Assembly (NCBI GenBank): GCA_026992375.1
Contig: JALXAF010000279.1
Coordinates: 1 to 5,591, forward strand
Length of the DNA stretch: 5,591 nt
From: Anaerolineae bacterium
Lineage (GTDB): Bacteria > Chloroflexota > Anaerolineae > J102
Reading direction: 5' to 3'
Shown: piece after piece, positions 1 to 5,274 of the stretch
Layout: each line of letters opens with the position of its first letter
Numbering within the stretch: the stretch's first letter is position 1
Program-made: the position numbers and the translations under genes
The notes under the pieces: model-generated
Told to the model about the DNA's origin: nothing
What the model saw: the letters and a program-made list of their open reading frames with translations, nothing else
The model's database searches: none

Positions 1-952
1 TCTCCAGCAGGCTGTCGGTGGTGTGTTCGCCAGGATGTTCGCTGAGTTCTCGATAGATATCGCGTAGCACATCGCGCCGGGTGCTGAAATCGGACGCTGA
101 CATCTTCAGGCGGGAGAAAATCTGCCGATATTGGGCGCGCAGATCAGAGGGAGACTCTAGTTTCGGTGGTGGGACTGGCGCCGTTGCTGACGGAGACGTT
201 GACAGGGACGACAATTCAGCGCTCCCTCGCTCTTTCAGCGATACATAAAGCCGAAAATCCCTGATATGCAAATCAACCAGATCTGCGTTGGCTTCCAGCC
301 ACTCGTTAAATTGGCTGAAACCGAAATTGGCCTCGTTGAAGGTTGGCTCCATCGAGATCATGGTCTGGCGCAAGCGGGCGGATGTGACCGGAGTTTCGCC
401 TCGCTGGCCCAACGCCCGCAGCGCCTTGCGCAGCAAATTGCGTCCGGCCTGCATGTCGGTGGCGGTCTGCTCCGAGACCACGGCGTTTTCTCCCAGCAGC
501 GTTTCGAGATACACGAACTCGTCGCAGGATTTGACCAGCAGGCGGTGGGTGATCTGCCGCGGGCCGATGCCCAGCGTGTACTTGCCATATTCCCGCAGCT
601 TGCTCACCAGTGCGCCAAAATCGCTATCGCCCGAGATGATGACGAAGGTGCGGATGTGAGGCCGCGTCATAGCCGTTTCCAGTGCATCCATGGCCATGCG
701 GATATCAGCCCGGTTTTTGCCTGCGCGCACGCTGTACATCTGGATGAGATCGATGGCGTTCTCCATCATCTCGTCCCGATAATGTGCGAATCGACTCCAA
801 TCGCCATACGCCCGTTTGATCACCACAGCGCCCCGACTTTGCAGATACTCGATGACCGGGATCAATTCAAAATCCAGAAAAACCTCTTCCGCCCAACGGG
901 CGATATTTTCAAAGTCTATGAAGACCGCGATTTGTTCGATTTGATCATCCAT
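1..952 (-). CDS. NYN-domain (LabA/DUF88-type) putative RNase with OST-HTH/LOTUS domain, 3' end outside window
   Basis: Reading the minus strand from the ATG at 952 gives 317 codons without a stop up to the left edge, so the C-terminus is missing. Seen: residues 8-17 carry the NYN opening motif FIDFENI with D13 and N16. 'NRADIRMAMDAL' (80-91) supplies D83, and 'FVIISGDSDFGALV' (103-116) supplies D109 and D111, followed by an LREYG-type helix. This is the acidic set of PIN-like NYN nucleases, which in characterised relatives cut RNA with Mg2+. Residues about 168-240 ('GRNLLRKALRAL' to 'FGFSQFNEWLEAN...LYVSL') look like an OST-HTH/LOTUS domain, a proposed RNA-binding winged helix. A Ser/Pro-rich linker (about 248-270) leads to a further helical segment, perhaps a second OST-HTH. 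This start gives the intact motif; the overlapping ATG at 948 is out of frame. The gene is divergent from the membrane-protein gene. The NYN call is strong; the RNA target is unknown and no partner gene is visible. Confidence 0.88.
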   Translation of the reverse strand, partial: MDDQIEQIAVFIDFENIARWAEEVFLDFELIPVIEYLQSRGAVVIKRAYGDWSRFAHYRDEMMENAIDLIQMYSVRAGKNRADIRMAMDALETAMTRPHIRTFVIISGDSDFGALVSKLREYGKYTLGIGPRQITHRLLVKSCDEFVYLETLLGENAVVSEQTATDMQAGRNLLRKALRALGQRGETPVTSARLRQTMISMEPTFNEANFGFSQFNEWLEANADLVDLHIRDFRLYVSLKERGSAELSSLSTSPSATAPVPPPKLESPSDLRAQYRQIFSRLKMSASDFSTRRDVLRDIYRELSEHPGEHTTDSLLE

Positions 953-960
953 TTGAAATA

Positions 961-964
961 TCCT
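961..964 (-). promoter_or_regulatory. Ribosome binding site of the NYN gene
   Basis: AGGA on the minus strand, 8 nt before the ATG at 952. It supports that ATG over the out-of-frame ATG four bases further in. Confidence 0.55.
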
Positions 965-982
965 GCCAGATGAAAGTCGCCC

Positions 983-1002
983 CCCGCGCCAAAAGACGCG
1001 GG
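983..1002 (-). other. GC hairpin in the NYN gene leader
   Basis: CCCGCG (983-988) and CGCGGG (997-1002) form a perfect 6-bp GC stem around an 8-nt loop, about 30 nt upstream of the NYN start. No T-run follows on either strand, so it is not an intrinsic terminator. It could be a leader hairpin or a binding site, or chance in GC-rich DNA. Confidence 0.3.
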
Positions 1003-1172
1003 AGCGCTCGGAGAAGATGACGCTCATCGACATTACAAAACGCCGAAGGACGTCACCCCCTAAAGGGTAAGCGAAAGAAGTTTGAGTGTCAAGTAGGGCT
1101 GTGATAGAGTTATGGCCGAAACGGAAAAACGCAACGGTCCGGCTTCTCTTCCGTCTTCCAACTTGCCGGAGC

Positions 1173-1279
1173 AAGAACCAAAAAGCTGATCCCACGCAAA
1201 GACGCAGAGCCGCAAAGGAAAAAAGAGGCAAAGAAAAGCGTGGCGACTTGGCGTCTTTGCGTGAGACATTTTGGTTCTT
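1173..1279. repeat. Two-block imperfect inverted repeat of the 'ACGCAAAGACGC' family
   Basis: Outer arms AAGAACCAAAA (1173-1183) and TTTTGGTTCTT (1269-1279) are perfect 11-bp complements. Inner arms ACGCAAAGACGC (1194-1205) and GCGTCTTTGCGT (1251-1262) are perfect 12-bp complements. The 45-nt centre is purine-rich and repeats GCAAAG/GGCAAAGA units. From memory, elements with this inner core are scattered through spacers in Chloroflexota and several other phyla and are often mis-called as small basic or Phe/Leu/Arg-rich proteins. There is no transposase, no clear target-site duplication and no T-tract. It may be a non-autonomous mobile or REP-like element; its function is unknown. Confidence 0.75.
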
Positions 1280-1300
1280 TTGGATTTCAAGGGGTGAAAA

Positions 1301-1362
1301 GCCGGCTGGATTGCGAATCCGTCCTGAGAGCCCTCTGCATCCAGCCGGGTTCGCAATCCGGC
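1301..1362. repeat. Inverted repeat with 'GGATTGCGAA' core
   Basis: GGATTGCGAA (1308-1317) is a perfect complement of TTCGCAATCC (1350-1359). GGCTGGAT (1304-1311) is a perfect complement of ATCCAGCC (1339-1346). GCCGG (1301-1305) mirrors CCGGC (1358-1362). The two pairings use the same left arm, so either of two hairpins could form but not both in full. The arms look like shuffled copies of a GCCGG/CTGG/ATTGCGAA module. It starts 21 nt after the preceding repeat and seems to belong to a different family. Confidence 0.65.
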
Positions 1363-1400
1363 GGGTCTGGTAAAGCCAATGCCTCCTGAAATCCTGTTGC

Positions 1401-1425
1401 GCCGACATTCTCTTTCTCGGTCGGC
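1401..1425 (+). other. Hairpin or inverted-repeat operator candidate before the membrane-protein gene
   Basis: GCCGAC (1401-1406) and GTCGGC (1420-1425) are perfect 6-bp complements around a pyrimidine-rich 13-nt centre, ending 24 nt before the ATG at 1450. If transcription starts upstream, it is a leader hairpin. If transcription starts at the ATG, it lies where a regulator could cover the -35 area. No factor can be named. Confidence 0.35.
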
Positions 1426-1449
1426 AGAGACTTCATCGATAAAGCGCTT

Positions 1450-2619
1450 ATGACCTCACCACCTCCCGACAACATCCACGCATCGCAACAATCGGCGGCC
1501 AGGCAGCGCCTGATCCGAGATTGGCTGATAACCGCGGCGGTCGCCATCATCGCCCTCTTCGTCGTGGCGCTGCTGCTATCGAGCCAGTGGGTTATGGTCG
1601 CGGTGGGCCGCTGGGCTATCATCGCCGGGCTGGCGATTTTCTACGAGCTGCGCATCTTCAGGCAGACGTTGGACCTGATGCACGCTCCAGGCGAAGACGC
1701 GTTGAGGCCGGGCGTGGATGACGCCACCCGATGGGCCCTTCTTTCGGGGTTGAGCTACGCACTGCTGGCGGGTTTTCTGATGGTGACGTCGCCCGCGGGC
1801 TGGCTGGGCTGGCTGCCGCCGCTCCTGGCGTTGGCGGGCGCGGTGGCGGCCGCGTTCGCCGAAACCATCGCCCTCCGCAGCGAAGCGAGAACCGTTGGCG
1901 GCGATTATCTGGCCCGGGAGTTTCTGGCCCTGGGCGCACTGAGCGCCACGGCTGTTGCCATCCATTACGGCAAGCTCGATCCCTGGTTTCTCCTCATCGG
2001 GATCATGGATTATCTGTTGCTTTTCACGCGCGGCTGGCTGGCCCGAAAAAAGAAAAATCCCCCCGCCCTGCCCTCGACAAAATGGCGATTTCATTTTCAA
2101 AGCCTTTACCTCGCCGCACTCGGCGTCATCCTCTTTCCCACAGTGGGGCGAGATTACGCCCTGCCCACGGGGCTGCTGGCTGGATTGCCCATTTTCTTCA
2201 TCTCCCTGCGCGACTGGTTCATCCTCACCGGCCTGCTGAACCCCGAACAGAGCCAGTATCGACAGCTTGCCGGGGCGGTAAATCGGGCGCTGACCGGCTG
2301 GCTGGCGCTGAGCATTCGCCTGCTGGGAGCCATGGCCGCGGCCACAATCGCCGCGGATATGATTTTCCATTTCGATATCTACGCCCGAGCCTTTGCCCAA
2401 GACCTCTACGCTGGCGCGGTGGCGTTGATGTTGCTGGTTGTGCTTCCTTTCCTCCTGCTGGGGATACGCGCCCGCCTGTTCGCATTCATCGCCTTTGCCG
2501 CGCTCTCAATTATCCTGTTGGTCATGGGTTGGAGCCAGATCGTCTTTATCGCATTGCTCTTGACGGGCGCGACCATCATCCTGGGGCAAGGCCAGTTAGC
2601 CGTCGAGAAAGAAAGCTGA
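1450..2619 (+). CDS. Polytopic membrane protein, degenerate CDP-alcohol phosphatidyltransferase-like, with a DoxX-like C-terminal part
   Basis: 389 residues: a short hydrophilic N-terminus (1-22), hydrophobic segments at about 25-43 and 50-65, a polar stretch (68-92), then segments at about 94-113, 118-137, 158-172 and 178-193. A basic loop 'ARKKKN' (198-203) follows, then about 217-230, 240-260 and four helices from about 280 to 378. The arrangement of 94-262, notably 'REFLALGALS..IHYGKLDPWFLLIG' and 'LRDWFILTG', resembles as I recall it the C-terminal half of Chloroflexota CDP-alcohol phosphatidyltransferases, which join CDP-alcohols to a second alcohol in phospholipid synthesis. By eye the signature D..DG..AR...G...D...D falls on A135, E138-T139, L142-R143, G151, A155 and L159, so the aspartates are lost. 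A catalytic role is therefore doubtful. The last four helices look DoxX-like. The gene has no Shine-Dalgarno; ATG 1450 is the first sensible start. It could instead be a wholly different integral membrane family. Confidence 0.6.
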   Translation: MTSPPPDNIHASQQSAARQRLIRDWLITAAVAIIALFVVALLLSSQWVMVAVGRWAIIAGLAIFYELRIFRQTLDLMHAPGEDALRPGVDDATRWALLSGLSYALLAGFLMVTSPAGWLGWLPPLLALAGAVAAAFAETIALRSEARTVGGDYLAREFLALGALSATAVAIHYGKLDPWFLLIGIMDYLLLFTRGWLARKKKNPPALPSTKWRFHFQSLYLAALGVILFPTVGRDYALPTGLLAGLPIFFISLRDWFILTGLLNPEQSQYRQLAGAVNRALTGWLALSIRLLGAMAAATIAADMIFHFDIYARAFAQDLYAGAVALMLLVVLPFLLLGIRARLFAFIAFAALSIILLVMGWSQIVFIALLLTGATIILGQGQLAVEKES

Positions 2620-2645
2620 TTGTGTGGCGCGGCAATCGAATCACG

Positions 2646-2659
2646 GGCGCTCCTGCGCC
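2646..2659 (+). terminator. Weak terminator-like hairpin after the membrane-protein gene
   Basis: GGCGC (2646-2650) and GCGCC (2655-2659) form a perfect 5-bp stem with a TCCT loop, 27 nt after the stop. There is no T-tract, only a mixed A/T stretch further on, so an intrinsic terminator is doubtful. It could protect the 3' end. Confidence 0.25.
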
Positions 2660-2683
2660 GATATGGATGAAAACCCTTTATTA

Positions 2684-2757
2684 CGTCATTCTGACGACTG
2701 CAAGGAGGAGGAAACTCCTCGGCTGCAAGGGGATTTCTTGGTCGCTCAGCAATCTCA
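2684..2757. repeat. Decayed copy of the 'GTCATTCTGA' inverted repeat
   Basis: It begins CGTCATTCTGACGA (2684-2697) and ends with a GATTTCTTGGTCGCTCAG stretch (2732-2749) matching the right half of the intact copy at 2802-2885. The outer right arm is lost: CAATCTC stands where AATGAC should be. The interior has its own hairpin, GAGGAG (2705-2710) and CTCCTC (2715-2720) closing a GAAA tetraloop, flanked by an 8-bp direct repeat CTGCAAGG (2698-2705 and 2723-2730). Confidence 0.6.
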
Positions 2758-2801
2758 AATGGGGGCGTCCCAAATGAGTTGAAAGAAGCGCCACCCTCGT
2801 A

Positions 2802-2885
2802 TGTGTCATTCTGAGCGAAGCGAAGAATCTCCTCCTTTGCAGACGATGAGATTCTTCGGTCGCTACGCTCCCTCAGAATGACACA
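2802..2885. repeat. Intact inverted repeat of the 'GTCATTCTGAG' family
   Basis: Outer arms TGTGTCATTCTGAG (2802-2815) and CTCAGAATGACACA (2872-2885) are perfect 14-bp complements. Inner arms CGAAGAATCTC (2821-2831) and GAGATTCTTCG (2848-2858) are perfect 11-bp complements around a 16-nt loop. The right strand carries extra bases between the blocks, which would form an internal bulge. From memory this motif is abundant in spacers of many unrelated bacteria. The long stem could stop or shield transcripts from both convergent genes, but there is no T-tract. Confidence 0.85.
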
Positions 2886-2943
2886 ATCAGGCGCCTTGCT
2901 TCTTTACCAGGACGCACCTATTTCAAATTTGGTTGGGAGACAA

Positions 2944-3070
2944 GCCCCCCTCCAACCTTTTCCCGAGCTGCACTCAGGGGGAGGCCATCTCGTCGAGAAG
3001 AGGTCGCGGTGAGATCACCCTCCCCTGAACATGAGCATAGCGAGTTTCGGGGGAGGGGCGGGGAGGGGGC
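2944..3070. repeat. Nested G/C-rich repeat with three paired layers
   Basis: GCCCCCCTCC (2944-2953) roughly mirrors GGGGAGGGGGC (3060-3070). TCAGGGGGAGG (2974-2984) with ATCTC mirrors GAGAT with TCCCCTGA (3011-3028), with one extra G. CCCTCCCCTGAA (3018-3029) mirrors TTCGGGGGAGGG (3046-3057) with one mismatch. The middle layer competes with the inner one for the same C-run, so alternative folds are possible. Similar CCCTCCCC / CGAAACTCGCTATGCTC elements occur, as I recall, in many spacers of such genomes. There is no coding function. Confidence 0.65.
3049..3069 (+). other. G-quadruplex motif
   Basis: Four G-runs of 5, 4, 4 and 5 bases are separated by single A, C and A bases. Single-base loops and runs of four or more G make this an unusually favourable intramolecular quadruplex on the plus strand; the minus strand could form an i-motif. 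In RNA it would fold only in read-through transcripts from the plus-strand gene. Confidence 0.7.
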
Positions 3071-3175
3071 AAAACAACCACAATCCATTTCAGCACCATG
3101 CCCGAACACCCCCCTTTCAAACCCCGTCTGAGGGACGTTTCTCGCCCGCCGCGTTCGTCACCCTACCCTCTTTTG

Positions 3176-4762
3176 CTACCGCCCCAGTCGCAGCGCCCGG
3201 CCCATCATCTTGTGCAGCAAATCCACCTCGGGCACGCGCAGCCAGCGCAGGATGAGATAGTAGATCGCTCCGCCGATGACGCCCGGAACGGCCAGCGTTG
3301 TCAGGCGGGGAGCCAGGCCCGCCACGCCCATCTGGGCCATGATCGCCTCAGCGCTGAAATAGAGCGCCACGCCCATGACCGCTGACGCGCCCGCAGCCGC
3401 CAGCGCGGTGCGTCCCACCCCGCGCCCCAGACGCCCGCCCCAGCGGTGAAGGAGGAAGATCATCATCAGAGCGTGGGCCATCTGCTTCATGCCATCGGCC
3501 AGGGCCAGGCCCAAAAAGCTGAGATACGGCAGCAGAGTCAGGGCGAAGACGAGATAGACGCCCACGGCCAGGATGCCGACGATGGCCGGGGTTTTGCTAT
3601 CGCCGCGGGCGTAGTAAGCGAAATTCAGGGGCCAGTCCACGCTGGCGAAGATCAACCCCACCAGATAATAGCGCAGGGTGAGGTATGTCCAATGGGTGTC
3701 GGCGGGGGTGAATTCGCCATGCTCGGCCAGCAGGCGCACGGTGGGTTCGGCCAGCACCCACAAAAACACCGTGGCGGGAATCACCAGCACCAGCACCGCG
3801 CGCAGGCCCGCGGCCAGGGTGTGCTTGTAAGCGCTCCAATCCTTTGCCGCGGCCCAGCGAGAAAGGCTGGGCAACGCAGCCATGGAGATGGCCACAGCCA
3901 CCAATCCGTGGGGCAGTTGATAGAGGGTGGTGGCAGTGCGCATGTAGGCCAGACTGCTGTCTCCCGTGCCGCTGGCCAGCCGCCGGTCGACGCCCCCCTG
4001 CACGATGTTCACCAAAATGGCCGCCAGGATGGGCAGGTAGAGCGCCCACACCCGCTTCAGCGCCGGGTGCCGAAAATCGATGGTGAAGCGCAGGCCCGAG
4101 CCCCGCATATCGGGCAGCCGAAAGGCCAGTTGGATGGTTCCGCCCAGCAACATGCCAAACGCCAGCGCCTCGATCCCCAACTGTTTGTGGAACAGGGGCA
4201 CGATGATGATGACGCCCATGTTGTAGAGCGCGTCCCCCAAAGCCACCAGGGTGAAGCGCTCTCGGGCGAAGAGGATGGCGGCCAGCCCGCCCGACGCGCT
4301 GAACACCCAGATCACCGGGGCGGTGATGCGCATCAGCCGGATGGCGACCACTTGATATTCGGGTGAGAGGTCGCCGCCGATGAGGAAGACGATCTGGGGC
4401 GCGAAAAACTCGACGATGAGGACAACAAGTGCGGCCAGGATGGCGATGGCGGAGAAGATGACGCTGATCACCCGGGCGAATTCGACCCGCTTCTCCGGGC
4501 GGCGATAATCGCTGAGCACCGGCACCAGCGCCGCGGAAAGCATCCCGCCCACCAGCAGATCGTAGAGGATTTTGGCCACGAACTCGGCCAGGGCGTAGGC
4601 CGAAACCAGGCCCGTCGCGCCGTAGAAATGCGGAATGATGATCTCCCGCACCATGCCCAGCACCCGGCTGAAGATGCTGGCCAGGCTCAGCACCGCGGCG
4701 TTGCGGGCGATGGAGGGATGCAGGTCCTCTTCGGGCAGTTCGGGGGGGATGGTTTCGGTCAC
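3176..4762 (-). CDS. murJ: MurJ/MviN-type lipid-linked oligosaccharide flippase
   Basis: 528 residues, normal for MurJ, a MOP-superfamily inner-membrane protein that flips lipid II, the peptidoglycan precursor. Seen: a 17-residue acidic N-tail, then 'ARNAAVLSLASIFSRVLGMVREIIIPHFYGA' (19-49), the usual first helix with R33 and R39, and 'YDLLVGGMLSAALVPVLSDY' (67-86), matching the family's 'EGAFSQAFVPILAEY' region. 'LPHGLVAVAISMAALPSLS' (283-301) marks helix 8, and 'YYARGDSKTP' (383-392) the helix 10-11 loop. Hydrophobic segments continue to about 507, consistent with 14 helices. By eye E. coli R24 matches R39, but R52 and R270 match Y67 and T279. Start: GTG at 4762, with a strong Shine-Dalgarno and a 4-nt overlap (GTGA) with the upstream gene's stop. 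The ATG at 4769 is out of frame and gives a non-membrane product. The family is certain; lipid II as substrate is inferred, and another lipid-linked glycan is possible. Confidence 0.93.
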   Translation of the reverse strand: MTETIPPELPEEDLHPSIARNAAVLSLASIFSRVLGMVREIIIPHFYGATGLVSAYALAEFVAKILYDLLVGGMLSAALVPVLSDYRRPEKRVEFARVISVIFSAIAILAALVVLIVEFFAPQIVFLIGGDLSPEYQVVAIRLMRITAPVIWVFSASGGLAAILFARERFTLVALGDALYNMGVIIIVPLFHKQLGIEALAFGMLLGGTIQLAFRLPDMRGSGLRFTIDFRHPALKRVWALYLPILAAILVNIVQGGVDRRLASGTGDSSLAYMRTATTLYQLPHGLVAVAISMAALPSLSRWAAAKDWSAYKHTLAAGLRAVLVLVIPATVFLWVLAEPTVRLLAEHGEFTPADTHWTYLTLRYYLVGLIFASVDWPLNFAYYARGDSKTPAIVGILAVGVYLVFALTLLPYLSFLGLALADGMKQMAHALMMIFLLHRWGGRLGRGVGRTALAAAGASAVMGVALYFSAEAIMAQMGVAGLAPRLTTLAVPGVIGGAIYYLILRWLRVPEVDLLHKMMGRALRLGR

Positions 4763-5268
4763 GACTCATCCTCCGGCGCGCAGCCATGCCGCTGCAAGAT
4801 GTCTTGCACGATGGCGGAGGTGGCCCGGCCGGGCGTCAGTTGCACATAGGCGATGCGCCCGCCATAGCTCGCCACCATCTCGGCTTCGGGCGGCCGCGGG
4901 CCGTCGGGCTGATTCCAGTCTGCGCCCTTCACGTAGATGTCGGGCCGGAGCGCCGCCACCGCCTCCCGGAAATCATCCTCATCCCACACGATGACCGCAT
5001 CCACCGCGCGTAGCGCGGCCAGCAGCAACGCCCGCTCATCCTGGGGCAGGATGGGACGGGTGGGGCCCTTGCGGCGGCGGGTGCTGGCGTCGCTGTTCAT
5101 CCCCACGATGAGCCGGTCGCCCAATGCCCGAGCCGCTTGCAGATAATTCACATGCCCCGCGTGCAACAGATCGAAATGGCCGTTGGTGAAGACGATGGTC
5201 ATGCCCTGGCGTCGCCAATCGCCGGACAGGCGGGCGCAGGCTTGCAAATCGAGAATGGGCGCGTTCAT
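4759..5268 (-). CDS. rfaE2: RfaE2-type sugar-1-phosphate nucleotidyltransferase (D-glycero-beta-D-manno-heptose 1-phosphate adenylyltransferase-like)
   Basis: 169 residues, the size of a stand-alone adenylyltransferase half of HldE. The family joins ATP and heptose 1-phosphate to ADP-heptose plus pyrophosphate in the cytoplasm. Seen: 'TNGHFDLLHAGH' (28-39) with the nucleotide-binding H36-x-G-H39 pair, 'VGMNSDASTRRRKGPTRPI' (55-73), 'DAVIVWDEDDF' (90-100), 'YVKGADW' (112-118), 'PEAEMVASYGGRI' (127-139) and the closing 'GRATSAIVQDI' (147-157), all in family order. The HldE kinase half is absent. The stop overlaps the murJ start, so the two are probably co-expressed; the queG-like gene ends 79 nt upstream. 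There is no Shine-Dalgarno, but a -10 box lies 6 nt before the ATG. If the host has no lipopolysaccharide, the product would feed another glycan or glycoprotein. The fold is certain; the exact sugar is not. Confidence 0.9.
   Translation of the reverse strand: MNAPILDLQACARLSGDWRRQGMTIVFTNGHFDLLHAGHVNYLQAARALGDRLIVGMNSDASTRRRKGPTRPILPQDERALLLAALRAVDAVIVWDEDDFREAVAALRPDIYVKGADWNQPDGPRPPEAEMVASYGGRIAYVQLTPGRATSAIVQDILQRHGCAPEDES
4770..4774 (-). promoter_or_regulatory. Ribosome binding site of murJ inside rfaE2
   Basis: GGAGG on the minus strand, 7 nt before the GTG at 4762. This spacing fixes GTG as the start, and the site lies in the last codons of the upstream gene, which fits translational coupling. 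Confidence 0.8.
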
Positions 5269-5274
5269 GCGGGC

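Larger units (their letters stand above)
953..1449. other. Divergent intergenic spacer rich in inverted repeats
   Basis: This 497-nt spacer lies between the divergent NYN and membrane-protein genes. Nearest the NYN gene is its Shine-Dalgarno and a GC hairpin at 983-1002. The middle (1173-1279) holds a two-block inverted repeat, 1301-1362 holds a second inverted repeat of another family, and 1401-1425 is a hairpin just before the membrane-protein start. The open frames crossing 1060-1373 on both strands follow the repeat units and show no domain or ribosome binding site, so I do not call them genes. I see no convincing sigma-70 promoter for the NYN gene. Confidence 0.7.
2620..3175. other. Convergent intergenic spacer with three repeat elements
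   Basis: This 556-nt spacer lies between the 3' ends of the membrane-protein gene and murJ. In order it holds a small GC hairpin (2646-2659), a decayed repeat (2684-2757), an intact repeat of the same family (2802-2885) and a nested G/C-rich repeat ending in a G-quadruplex motif (2944-3070). I see nothing in 3071-3175. No classical hairpin plus T-run terminator is visible for either gene, so the repeats may have taken over transcript ending. The short open frames here have no ribosome binding site or domain. Confidence 0.7.

Noticed and set aside
266..973. Long plus-strand open frame (235 codons) over the NYN gene
   Set aside because: It is antisense to an intact NYN frame with clear motifs. 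Its product has no domain and a His/Gln/Asp-rich antisense composition.
1082..1110. Possible sigma-70 promoter TTGAGT, 17 nt, TAGAGT
   Set aside because: Each box matches only four of six positions, it lies 340 nt before the gene with two repeats between, and such matches are expected by chance.
1173..1362. CRISPR-like repeat clustering
   Set aside because: The units are inverted, not direct, differ in sequence and have no regular spacers; no cas gene is present.
1060..1373. Small open frames on both strands in the divergent spacer
   Set aside because: They trace the inverted repeats. Their Phe/Leu/Cys or Lys/Arg-rich products are the typical spurious translations of this repeat family.
1576..2400. 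274-codon minus-strand frame inside the membrane-protein gene
   Set aside because: Its product is Gln/Gly/Arg-rich with no recognisable domain, and it is antisense to the better-supported frame.
1731..2777. 348-codon plus-strand frame overlapping the membrane-protein gene
   Set aside because: It is an Arg/Pro/Gly/His-rich +1-type shadow in GC-rich DNA without membrane segments or a ribosome binding site, and it runs into the repeat region. The 1450-2619 frame has coherent helices.
3446..4366. 306-codon plus-strand frame antisense to murJ
   Set aside because: The His/Gln/Gly/Asp-rich product is the usual antisense image of a membrane protein; murJ motifs are intact on the other strand.
3597..4787. 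396-codon minus-strand frame with an ATG start in another frame of murJ
   Set aside because: It is an Arg/Gly/His-rich shadow. The strong ribosome binding site is better spaced for the GTG of murJ, whose product is clearly a flippase.
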